This document shows, in pieces, positions 8,465-15,799 of a stretch of 64,000 bases of DNA. How positions within the stretch are numbered: the first letter of the stretch is position 1; every line of letters begins with the position of its first letter. The DNA is from an uncultured Alphaproteobacteria bacterium (GTDB taxonomy: Bacteria > Pseudomonadota > Alphaproteobacteria > SP197), in contig CALSLK010000025.1 of the NCBI GenBank assembly GCA_943787175.1, forward strand, positions 1-64,000. The letters run 5' to 3'. The notes beneath the pieces were generated by a model. The model saw nothing but the letters and a program-made list of their open reading frames with translations, had not been told where the DNA came from and did not search any database. The translations under genes and the position numbers were made by a program.

Positions 8465-9786
8465 CGTATCCAGACAGTCATTATGCAGCAACCCGCAGCG
8501 ATGACGCGGTGCGGCCGCCGCTCAACGGCGAACATGAAGTCGAGGTTTGTGTCGTCGGTGGTGGCCTGGCGGGGCTCAATACCGCACTGGGGCTCGCCGA
8601 GCGGGGAATCTCCACGATCCTGATCGAAGCTGAACGTGTCGGATTTGGAGCGTCCGGGCGCAACGGCGGGTTTGTTGGGCCTGGTTACTCTCAGGACACC
8701 GATTGGCTCGTCGAGCGGGTGGGCATGGACCATACCCGAGCGCTATGTGATCTGACGCTAAGCGCGCTCGACGTCATCCGAGAGCGGATCGAGCAGCATG
8801 CGATTGCTTGTGGCCCCAATACGCCGGGCATACTGGTGTCGTCCTGGACCGATGACCCCGACGGCATGCGCAGGTATTCCGATGGCATGAAACAGCAGTT
8901 TGGCCTTGATCTGGAGTTTGTCCCGCGCGAGCGGGTGGCCAACGAATTTGCCAATTCACCCTGCTATTTTGACGGCATTTACAACAAGACGTCGTTCCAG
9001 TTTCACCCGCTCAACTACTGCCTGGGCATTGCCCGTGCTGCCGAAGCTGCCGGTGCCAGCATTCACGAGGGTACCCCACTGGTCTGCCTTGAAGTCGAAG
9101 GGCCCCAGAAACAGATTGTGACGCCCCATGCTCTGATCCGTGCCAGGCATGTGGTGCTTGCTTGTGGCGGCTATGGATTGGGCGTGTTGCCTGATATCTC
9201 GGGCGCTGTTCTGCCGGTGGCAACCCATGTGATGACGACCAAGCCCATCGCAGATGATGTTCTTGGCACCGCAATCCGTCAGCGTATCTGCCTGGCCGAC
9301 ACCCGTGGGGCAGGGGATTACTATCGTGCTTTGCCTGACGGCAGGATTGTCTGGGGTGGACGCATGACGGCATCGACGACGCCGCCACCAAGCCTTGCCC
9401 GTGATATGCTGGGCGACCTTGTGAAGGTCTACCCACAGCTGGCAGATCACGCAGTGGTCGAAAGCGCCTGGACCGGCACCATGAGTTATGCGCGCCACAA
9501 GATGCCCCAGATCGGCCAGCTGCGTGAGGGCGTCTGGTATGCTCAGGCCTTTGGCGGCAGTGGTATGGGCACGACGACCGTTGCCGGCGAACTCCTGTCG
9601 TCTGCCATCGCGCAGGGCGACGACCGTTATCGCCTGTTTGAACCATTCGGGCTGGACTGGGCCGGCGGCCCCTTTGGCCGCGTTGTGGCTCAGGCGACCT
9701 ACTGGAGCTATCAGATGCGTGATGCTCTGACCGCTCGCAAAGATCGCAAGAAGCGCGCGTCAACGGTCCGCCAGAAGACCGCGTAA
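8461..9786 (+). CDS. FAD-dependent amine/amino acid oxidase (DadA/PuuB-like), tandem copy 2
   Basis: 441 residues, paralogue of the preceding gene: VCVVGGGLAGLNTALGLAER, GFGASGRNGGFVGPGYSQDT, and C-terminal SAWTGTMSYARHKMPQIGQL. Translation is coupled to copy 1 by an ATGA overlap. A basic tail (TARKDRKKRAS) ends the protein. Its last 27 nt overlap the 3' end of the oppositely oriented molybdenum-carrier-like gene. The two copies may be alternative-substrate enzymes; nothing in the sequence shows that they form a heteromer. Confidence 0.85.
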   Translation: MTYPDSHYAATRSDDAVRPPLNGEHEVEVCVVGGGLAGLNTALGLAERGISTILIEAERVGFGASGRNGGFVGPGYSQDTDWLVERVGMDHTRALCDLTLSALDVIRERIEQHAIACGPNTPGILVSSWTDDPDGMRRYSDGMKQQFGLDLEFVPRERVANEFANSPCYFDGIYNKTSFQFHPLNYCLGIARAAEAAGASIHEGTPLVCLEVEGPQKQIVTPHALIRARHVVLACGGYGLGVLPDISGAVLPVATHVMTTKPIADDVLGTAIRQRICLADTRGAGDYYRALPDGRIVWGGRMTASTTPPPSLARDMLGDLVKVYPQLADHAVVESAWTGTMSYARHKMPQIGQLREGVWYAQAFGGSGMGTTTVAGELLSSAIAQGDDRYRLFEPFGLDWAGGPFGRVVAQATYWSYQMRDALTARKDRKKRASTVRQKTA

Positions 9787-10227
9787 CAGGCGTTCGGCTG
9801 CTTCATAGGGATCGAGCCCGGAGCTTTGGCGTGGTCCGGCAACGTTTAGTGATTCGATCTCATGGTCCTGGAGCCACTCACGCAAGCGATCCGGTGTGTC
9901 TGAATCATCGGGATGAACAACAAGGCATGGTCTGCCGAGTTTTGATGCGATCCTTGCGGTTGCTGCCGTACCGCCTGTCAGAGGAGCCCGGGCAACGATG
10001 AGCGTCCCGTCGCTGTCACGTATATTCCATTCGGTACGCTGGATGTAATCGGCGCGGGGCGTTTCCTTCAGCGGGTAACGCCCGTCGATCTCGCCATCTT
10101 CCGCACGCCGCCCTTTGGGACACCAGCCTTCTCCTGCGATGCCCAGATCGAGGGCAACGTCCAAGGCCGCGCGGTCGGCACCGGTCTGGCCGCCGGAGAT
10201 GACGGTCTTGAGGGGAAGGTCTGAAAT
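9760..10227 (-). CDS. Putative molybdenum-carrier/LOG-fold protein (PF12694-type), start unclear
   Basis: The domain begins with KTVISGGQTGADRAALDVAL (coding from 10209), then GWCPKGRRAEDGEIDGRYPL, then WNIRDSDGTLIVARAPLTGGT, matching the putative molybdenum-carrier family, a Rossmann fold related to LOG proteins. Its function is inferred from one Mo-binding member and is not secure. The frame is open upstream of the domain, but no ATG, GTG or TTG lies before it apart from a TTG at 10164 that would cut off the nucleotide-binding loop. I set the 5' end at an ATT at 10227. An unusual start or a small sequence error is possible. The gene directly follows the small oxidase subunit. Confidence 0.6.
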   Translation of the reverse strand: MSDLPLKTVISGGQTGADRAALDVALDLGIAGEGWCPKGRRAEDGEIDGRYPLKETPRADYIQRTEWNIRDSDGTLIVARAPLTGGTAATARIASKLGRPCLVVHPDDSDTPDRLREWLQDHEIESLNVAGPRQSSGLDPYEAAERLLRGLLADR

Positions 10228-10234
10228 TAGGGCG

Positions 10235-10375
10235 TTAGACGAGGAAAAGCGCCATCAGTGCAAGCAGGATGACAAGAAAGACGCACGAGATTGTCGTCAG
10301 GCGGATAACACCCTTGTAGGTGTTGAGGTGGGCATCGTCGGCACGCTGCCAATCTGAGATCACTTCTTCGGACAT
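10235..10375 (-). CDS. aa3-type cytochrome c oxidase subunit IV, small membrane protein
   Basis: 46 residues, MSEEVISDWQRADDAHLNTY then KGVIRLTTISCVFLVILLAL then MALFLV and a TAA stop. The soluble N-terminus with a His/Tyr/Lys-Gly pattern followed by one transmembrane helix matches bacterial aa3-type cytochrome oxidase subunit IV, a family almost confined to alphaproteobacteria. It would sit in the inner membrane with the oxidase core. The core cox genes are not nearby in this window. The identification rests on length and pattern. Confidence 0.65.
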   Translation of the reverse strand: MSEEVISDWQRADDAHLNTYKGVIRLTTISCVFLVILLALMALFLV

Positions 10376-10590
10376 GAAACCTGCTCCTGCATCACTAACG
10401 TCTTGATACGCAGGTTATAGGCGAAATCATAGGGGGCTGTGAAGATGCTCTCGCGCTTTAAAAGAGCGAGCGGATTCATAGGATTGTGGAGTACATGGAC
10501 AGGACCACCGCCTTGTCATAGGTGAACCTCTATGATGACATGATGGCCAAGTGCCATCCCCCATGCGTGTCGAACCCCGGGACCTGCTTC

Positions 10591-12894
10591 ATGCCGACGT
10601 TTTTTGCCGCAAATCTCAGACGTCTGCCGCATCTGGTTTTGACCGTGTCGGTCACGATGCTGGTCCTGGCACTTTCGTCAACGAGCTGGGCACAAACCCA
10701 GGATACCGAAGCATCAGGCAATCCGCCTTCCACCGAGCAGGCCGAAGCCCTTATTGCAACGCTGGAAGACGAGGCGCAGCGTCAGGCGCTCATTGAAACA
10801 CTCAAAACGCTGGTGGCTGCCGATCAGCAAGCAGAGGACGATGTCGGCGAAGCTGACGGCGACCTTGTCAGCAACATAGCCGGGCAGATTTCGCAGCTCG
10901 ACAACAACGTCGTAGAGCTGCTCGAGCAACTTGATGACGGCACCGAATTTCTTGATTGGCTCTACAGCCAGACAAGCGATGGCGATCTTCGCAGCCTTTG
11001 GTTGGAAGCGCTTTGGCAAGTCTCCCTGGTGGTCGCGGCTGGCATGCTGGGTTGGCTTCTGGTTGCCTGGCTGGAACGACGGCAATTGCGCAGACTGGAG
11101 CAACGAGAGGATGTGACGTGGCTGGAGTTGCCGGTCATCACTCTGGGGCGAATCTGCCTGCGCGTTGCAACGATCATTGCATTTGCCATTGCTGCATATG
11201 CTTGTCTGACCGTCATTAATCCCAACGAGCTTACGCGTGTTGTCTCGATTGCGTTGGTCAATGCATTGGTGTTGGTGCGGGCAGGTACGGTAACGGTACG
11301 AATTCTTCTTTCTCCGCTTGCACCGGCACTGCGCATCATTCCGGTTAAGGATCATGAGGCTGTCTATCTTGCTGTTTGGACACGCCGTTTTCTGGCCCTG
11401 GGTATTTATGGATTCTTCGCCATCGAGTTGCTGGCGTCGCTGGGCCTGCCGGACTCGAGCACCGCTCTTCTCCAACGTCTGGTTGGCTTTTGCCTGACCC
11501 TCCTGGGTTTCATGGTCATCCTGCAAAGCCGCGAGACGGTGGCACGCTGGATTCGTGAACATCCCGAAACCGGCGGTGCGCGCATGTTGCGCCAGCGCCT
11601 GGCAGATATCTGGCATGTCTTTGCCATGCTGGCACTGGCGGCGCTTTTCGCCGCCTGGGCACTGAACGTCGATGAAGGATTTGAGACGCTCCTGCGCGGG
11701 TTTGGCACGACAGCAATTGTTCTGTTCGGTGCACTGATTGCCTCGACAATGGTGCGTCGTGCTCTTCTTAAGCTTTTCGTTATCAGTGATGAATACTCGG
11801 ACCGGTTCCCGGGACTGGAACGCCGCAGCAACCGTTACCTGACCATTTTGGTCGTGGCCCTGAACGTGGTGATCTGGGGATTTGCCACGGCTCTGATAAT
11901 GGATTCCTGGGGGCTGGGGGCAGTGGAAACGCTGATGTCCCCGGGCGGGTTGAGTGTTGTCGGGCGTCTGGCCTCGATCGCGCTGATGGTCGTGATTGCG
12001 ATCATCATCTGGGAGTTGGGTGATGGATTGATCTCGGCCTATCTCAATCAGAATGAAGAGGCAGCCGTCAGTCCGCGTTTAAAGACCCTGTTGCCGTTGA
12101 TGCGAAATGTTCTTTTGATTGTCATCAGCACCATTGCGGTTATCACCATTCTCTCCGAACTCGGGGTCGAAACTGCTCCGTTGTTGGCCGGTGCTGGCGT
12201 AGTTGGCCTGGCGGTCGGGTTTGGTGCTCAGACGCTCGTCAAGGATGTCATCACCGGGGCCTTCATCATGTTCGAGGATCAGTTCTCTGTCGGAGACTGG
12301 ATCGAAGCCGGTGGAAAATTGGGCGGTGTGGAAAGCATTACGATCCGTACCGTCCAGCTGCGTGATTTCGACGGTTATGTTCACACCGTACCGTTTGGCG
12401 AGATTACGGCACTGACCAACATGATGCGTGACTTCGGATACGCCATGATCGATGTCGGCGTCGCCTACCAGGAAAACACAGACCGGGTGATTGAGGTTAT
12501 TCGAGAGGTCGATGCCGAAGCGCGCAGGGATGAGGCGTTTGCGGGCGGGCTTGTCGGAGACCTGGAGGTCATGGGTGTCAATGAGTTGGGCGATTCTGCG
12601 GTGACGGTCCGGGTTCGCATCAAGACATTGGCAGGCTACCAATGGGGCGTGCGGCGCGAGTATCTGCGACAGATCAAGTTGAAGTTCGACGAGGTTGGTA
12701 TCGAGATTCCGTTCCCCCACATGACGGTCTATTTTGGTGAAATCCGCGGCGGCAACACATCTCCGGCTCATGTCCGGATCGACGCTGAAGACACCATGAT
12801 TGATGCAGAGGTCGTGGAAGAAGAGGTGAGCGCAGGCGTTGTCGAGAAGCGTCCCGACGCAGGGCCTGATGCAGGGGGCGTCAGTCACGATTGA
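10591..12894 (+). CDS. MscS-family mechanosensitive ion channel
   Basis: 767 residues from the ATG at 10591; an upstream GTG at 10522 is possible, but the ATG start places a clean signal peptide (LVLTVSVTMLVLALSSTSWA) at the N-terminus. A periplasmic helical region (about residues 35-140) is followed by several membrane segments, then the MscS pore helix and beta domain: VVGLAVGFGAQTLVKDVITG, then FSVGDWIEAGGKLGGVESI and TVPFGEITALTN. The protein is of the large, multi-helix type (as in MscK or YbdG relatives). It would open on membrane tension during hypo-osmotic shock, which fits a cell that accumulates and degrades betaine-type osmolytes. The acidic C-terminal tail (EDTMIDAEVVEEEV) is variable. 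Confidence 0.9.
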   Translation: MPTFFAANLRRLPHLVLTVSVTMLVLALSSTSWAQTQDTEASGNPPSTEQAEALIATLEDEAQRQALIETLKTLVAADQQAEDDVGEADGDLVSNIAGQISQLDNNVVELLEQLDDGTEFLDWLYSQTSDGDLRSLWLEALWQVSLVVAAGMLGWLLVAWLERRQLRRLEQREDVTWLELPVITLGRICLRVATIIAFAIAAYACLTVINPNELTRVVSIALVNALVLVRAGTVTVRILLSPLAPALRIIPVKDHEAVYLAVWTRRFLALGIYGFFAIELLASLGLPDSSTALLQRLVGFCLTLLGFMVILQSRETVARWIREHPETGGARMLRQRLADIWHVFAMLALAALFAAWALNVDEGFETLLRGFGTTAIVLFGALIASTMVRRALLKLFVISDEYSDRFPGLERRSNRYLTILVVALNVVIWGFATALIMDSWGLGAVETLMSPGGLSVVGRLASIALMVVIAIIIWELGDGLISAYLNQNEEAAVSPRLKTLLPLMRNVLLIVISTIAVITILSELGVETAPLLAGAGVVGLAVGFGAQTLVKDVITGAFIMFEDQFSVGDWIEAGGKLGGVESITIRTVQLRDFDGYVHTVPFGEITALTNMMRDFGYAMIDVGVAYQENTDRVIEVIREVDAEARRDEAFAGGLVGDLEVMGVNELGDSAVTVRVRIKTLAGYQWGVRREYLRQIKLKFDEVGIEIPFPHMTVYFGEIRGGNTSPAHVRIDAEDTMIDAEVVEEEVSAGVVEKRPDAGPDAGGVSHD

Positions 12895-12924
12895 GTTGTC
12901 CCAAGGCCGACATGATTGTGACAA

Positions 12925-12959
12925 TTGACATTTGTCCGATTTGCGACATTGTAATGTCG
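12925..12959 (+). promoter_or_regulatory. Promoter with overlapping palindromic operator before the GbdR-like regulator
   Basis: TTGACA at 12925-12930 is a perfect -35 box; an AT-rich -10-like ATTGTA starts 17 bp downstream at 12948. A palindrome CGACATT-GT-AATGTCG (12944-12959) covers the -10, and an imperfect inverted repeat GACAA/TTGTC (12920-12936) covers the -35. The layout suggests autoregulation of the downstream regulator. This is inference from position. Confidence 0.5.
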
Positions 12960-12970
12960 TAATCTACAAA

Positions 12971-13933
12971 ATGTTGGGTCGTTCGGTGACAACGCAGACC
13001 TACACTTTTTTCCTGGTTCCCAACTTCTCGATGATGGCCTTCACGGCTGCGGTCGAGCCTCTCCGTTCGGCCAATAGGATGAGCGGATCCCCTATCTATG
13101 ATTGGGCCGTGATTTCGCGCGATGGCGGGCCTGTGCGTGCTAGCAATGGTCTGGAGGTCGTGCCTCAGTTTGCCATGGCTGATGTAGAGAGTTGCGAGAC
13201 CCTGTTCATCTGCGCGGGGATCGATGCGCATCGTTTCGATGACCGCCCGACAATGGCTTGGCTGCGCAAGATTGCCCGTCAGGGCGGTATGGTCGGCGCC
13301 CTTTGCACAGGCACCCACTTGCTGGCGCGCGCCGGTCTTCTGGGCGGTTATCAATGCACCATTCACTGGGAAGACCTCGAGACCTTCGCTGAGGAACACC
13401 CTGAGTTGAATGTCACGGACGACATCTTCGAGATCGATCGCAACCGCATCACCTGTTCTGGCGGCACGGCTGCCCTTGATCTGATGCTCCATCTCATCAC
13501 TCTCGAACAGGGCGCGGAACTTGCCGGCAAGGTCTCCGAGCAGTTCATTCACGAGCGTATCCGCGAATCTCATGATCACCAGCGTATGGCTTTGCAGTCG
13601 CGGGTTGGAGTCAGTGACCCCAAACTTCTTGCCGCCATTGCCGAGATGGAAGCGAACCTGGAAGAACCGCTACCGTTGCCCGAGATTGCCGATGCTGTGG
13701 GGCTTTCGACAAGACAGTTGGAGCGGCTGTTCAAGAAACATCTGGCCCGCACACCATCGCGCTACTATCGCGAGCTGCGCCTGCACCACGCCCGTCTGAT
13801 GCTGATGCAGGGCTCGGCCTCAATTCTTTCGATCGCACTGGCTGCCGGGTTCGTCTCGGCCTCCCATTTCAGCCGCCGTTACCGCGAGTATTTCGGCCGC
13901 ACGCCCCGCGAAGAACGCCGCGTCGCGGCATAG
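12971..13933 (+). CDS. GlxA/GbdR-like AraC-family transcriptional regulator
   Basis: 320 residues from ATG 12971; the start lies only a few nt after the predicted transcription start, so the message may be almost leaderless. N-terminal DJ-1/PfpI-like domain (TYTFFLVPNFSMMAFTAAVE; elbow cysteine in GALCTGTHLLARAG), C-terminal AraC DNA-binding domain with two HTH units (LPEIADAVGLSTRQLERLFK and IALAAGFVSASHFSRRYREY). This architecture and the EPLRSANRMSG segment are those of GbdR, CdhR and relatives, which control glycine betaine, dimethylglycine and carnitine breakdown in Pseudomonas. Given the catabolic genes around it, control of betaine use is likely. The actual ligand is not shown by the sequence. 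Confidence 0.85.
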   Translation: MLGRSVTTQTYTFFLVPNFSMMAFTAAVEPLRSANRMSGSPIYDWAVISRDGGPVRASNGLEVVPQFAMADVESCETLFICAGIDAHRFDDRPTMAWLRKIARQGGMVGALCTGTHLLARAGLLGGYQCTIHWEDLETFAEEHPELNVTDDIFEIDRNRITCSGGTAALDLMLHLITLEQGAELAGKVSEQFIHERIRESHDHQRMALQSRVGVSDPKLLAAIAEMEANLEEPLPLPEIADAVGLSTRQLERLFKKHLARTPSRYYRELRLHHARLMLMQGSASILSIALAAGFVSASHFSRRYREYFGRTPREERRVAA

Positions 13934-13940
13934 ACCGTTT

Positions 13941-14774
13941 TCAGGCAAACAGGTCCTGCGGGTTGCCCATTTCGTAGTAGCCAAGAACACCGTTACCGCG
14001 TGGCGTTCCGTCATAGACGTCCCAGCCCAGAATCTGCTGGGCCCGTTTGGGCATCGCCTTGACCTGATCGTGTGTGAGGTTGAGGTAATGGTTTTCCACC
14101 GGGCGGAGCCAGCCTGCGCAATAAGAGATCGAGAGGCCGCGCCGGATACCATCCACAGTGCTGGTGCCACCGGCATGAATGGTTTCACCGGTGAAGAGGG
14201 CAACCGAACCAGCGGGCATCTCGGCTGGCGTAATCTCTCCTGGGTCGGGCAGGTGTCCCTTGGACCATTGATGGCTGCCGGGAATGACGAGGGTTGCACC
14301 GTTTTCGGCCGTGTAGTCGGTCAATGCGACCATGGCGTTGACGCACAAAGAACCCAGATGCTGCAGCGGCGTGGGCCATGAGTTGTTGTCGGTGTGCAGA
14401 CGTTGGGCTGTTTCGTTCTGACGGATCTCGATCAGTTCGCCAGCTGAGAGAATGTAGTCGGTGCAGAGTGGAAGCAGCATGTGATCCATAACGGCCAGAA
14501 GTCTGGGATCGATCAGGGCATCGATGAAGGAGGGGGTCTTTGCAGCCAGGCCCTGCAGGCGGACGGTCTTGTGCCCAAGAAACTCGTCAAAGGTTTCGAC
14601 ACCGGTATAGGTGCGATGGTGGTTATCGATCAGGGGTTGTACCTCGCCGTTGTAGCGATCGAGCCATTCCTTCGAGAAGAAGTCCTCGATGATGACGACG
14701 CCCTCGCGGTCCATGGCGTCCTTGATCAGGGCGACATCGCAATCGCCCTTCAAACGTGCAACCTCAACTGGCAT
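13941..14774 (-). CDS. Phytanoyl-CoA dioxygenase (PhyH) family Fe(II)/2-oxoglutarate oxygenase 1
   Basis: 277 residues from ATG 14774, which has a GGAG box upstream. Fe(II) ligands appear as H127 and D129 in RLHTDN and H200 in TIHAGG; R211 or R212 would bind 2-oxoglutarate. VIPGSHQWSKGH is the usual PhyH strand. It would hydroxylate an unactivated carbon of a small substrate. It is divergent from the BetI-like regulator gene, with a palindrome between them, so it is probably that regulator's target and may act on a betaine-like compound (inference). Three more Fe(II)/2OG enzymes occur in this window. Confidence 0.85.
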   Translation of the reverse strand: MPVEVARLKGDCDVALIKDAMDREGVVIIEDFFSKEWLDRYNGEVQPLIDNHHRTYTGVETFDEFLGHKTVRLQGLAAKTPSFIDALIDPRLLAVMDHMLLPLCTDYILSAGELIEIRQNETAQRLHTDNNSWPTPLQHLGSLCVNAMVALTDYTAENGATLVIPGSHQWSKGHLPDPGEITPAEMPAGSVALFTGETIHAGGTSTVDGIRRGLSISYCAGWLRPVENHYLNLTHDQVKAMPKRAQQILGWDVYDGTPRGNGVLGYYEMGNPQDLFA

Positions 14775-14814
14775 GGTGTTCTCTCCTGAGCAACAGATGT
14801 TAGAGTAGCCAAAG

Positions 14815-14830
14815 CTGGACGCATGTCCAG
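14815..14830. promoter_or_regulatory. Palindromic operator between PhyH gene and BetI-like regulator
   Basis: CTGGAC-GCAT-GTCCAG has perfect 6-bp arms and lies in the 91-bp space between the divergent genes. It is placed as a TetR-family operator would be and is similar in style to BetI sites, which carry TGGAC/GTCCA half-sites. Confidence 0.5.
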
Positions 14831-14865
14831 TCGCGGTCTCCTCGGGGACGATCAAGGAAACCATA

Positions 14866-15483
14866 GTGGCCAGTACCCAGACCCGGAAAGAGGAGAGGCC
14901 TGCGACCCAGGCACAAATCAATGCGTTCCGCCGCCGCCGTCTGATGGAATCGACCATTCGTCTGATGGCTGAAAAAGGCGTGAGCGGCGCGACCGTGCGC
15001 GCGATCACGGCCGATGCGGGCGTTTCACACGGGCTGATCGGCCATTACTATCCAACCAAGGATGATCTTCTGGTCGCTTCCCTTGAGCATCTTTTTTCGG
15101 GGGTGGCCGAGGACGTGCGTCACCAGGTTGATGCTGCCGGGCCTGATCCGCTGGCGCGTCTGAAGGCGCTCCCTGTAGCGCTGTTTTCGCCAAAGGTGTT
15201 TACCGAGCAGAATCGTGCGGCCTTCCTGGCCCTCTGGCATGAGATCCGCTTCAACGATGCTGTGCGCGAGGCCAACCGAGACTTCTATGCCGGCTATCGT
15301 CAACGGGTGCGCACACTTTTCCAGGCGGTCACTGGTACCGATGCCGAGGTCGACGCGGCTGTGACCGGACTGATTGCTCTGAGCGATGGGTTATGGCTCG
15401 AAATCTCGATTGGGGCAGGACAGGCAGACTCGGAAAAGGCAGTTGCCCTGTGCCATGCCTTCATCGAACAACAAATTTCATAG
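14866..15483 (+). CDS. BetI-like TetR-family transcriptional regulator
   Basis: 205 residues from a GTG. N-terminal TetR HTH: LMESTIRLMAEKGVSGATVR then ITADAGVSHGLIGHYYPTKD. The ligand domain carries the segment AFLALWHEIRFNDAVREANR and the C-terminal IALSDGLWLEISIGAG, which parallel BetI, the choline-responsive repressor of the choline-to-betaine genes. Here the divergent partner is a PhyH oxygenase rather than betAB. A related quaternary-amine ligand is plausible but unproven. Confidence 0.75.
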   Translation: MASTQTRKEERPATQAQINAFRRRRLMESTIRLMAEKGVSGATVRAITADAGVSHGLIGHYYPTKDDLLVASLEHLFSGVAEDVRHQVDAAGPDPLARLKALPVALFSPKVFTEQNRAAFLALWHEIRFNDAVREANRDFYAGYRQRVRTLFQAVTGTDAEVDAAVTGLIALSDGLWLEISIGAGQADSEKAVALCHAFIEQQIS

Positions 15484-15799
15484 CTGGTGAGCAGGATCAC
15501 AAGAAGGTAAAAAGTTTCGAACGTTCGTCCCGTTTGACCTTGTTCGTTTTTTTCAGACCGCCCGACAGTGAGTAACTCAAGTAGTCTTTCTGTTTACCGT
15601 CAAAATCTGACCTCAGGTCAAGTGCTTCTGCAATCTGAGAGTTTCGGAGGCCCGCAGGGGAATCTCTGAGAAGTTCAATTATGCACTCCTAAAGGTCTGC
15701 TCTTGCACGTTGTTCTCGTTCCTTAACTTTCATCGAATCTGATCCAGATCACCGGTTGCCCAGAGCATAATAGTTTCTGGGTCCAATAATCGCGAGCAA
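15484..15799. other. 316-bp convergent intergenic region with palindromes, no gene seen
   Basis: The region is visibly more AT-rich than its neighbours and holds no convincing coding frame. It contains CGAACGTTCG (15518-15527, perfect palindrome) and TGACCT-C-AGGTCA (15608-15620, perfect 6-bp arms). It lies between two 3' ends, so terminators are expected. A small RNA or remnant cannot be excluded. Confidence 0.4.
15518..15553 (+). terminator. Possible rho-independent terminator after the BetI-like gene
   Basis: CGAAC (15518-15522) can pair with GTTCG (15542-15546), which is followed at once by seven T residues (15547-15553). The stem is only 5 bp with a long loop, so this is a weak call. 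Confidence 0.3.

Noticed and set aside
10451-10471. Hairpin-like CTCGCGCTT/AAGAGCGAG as a terminator before the MscS gene
   Set aside because: The arms are imperfect and no T-run follows on either strand.
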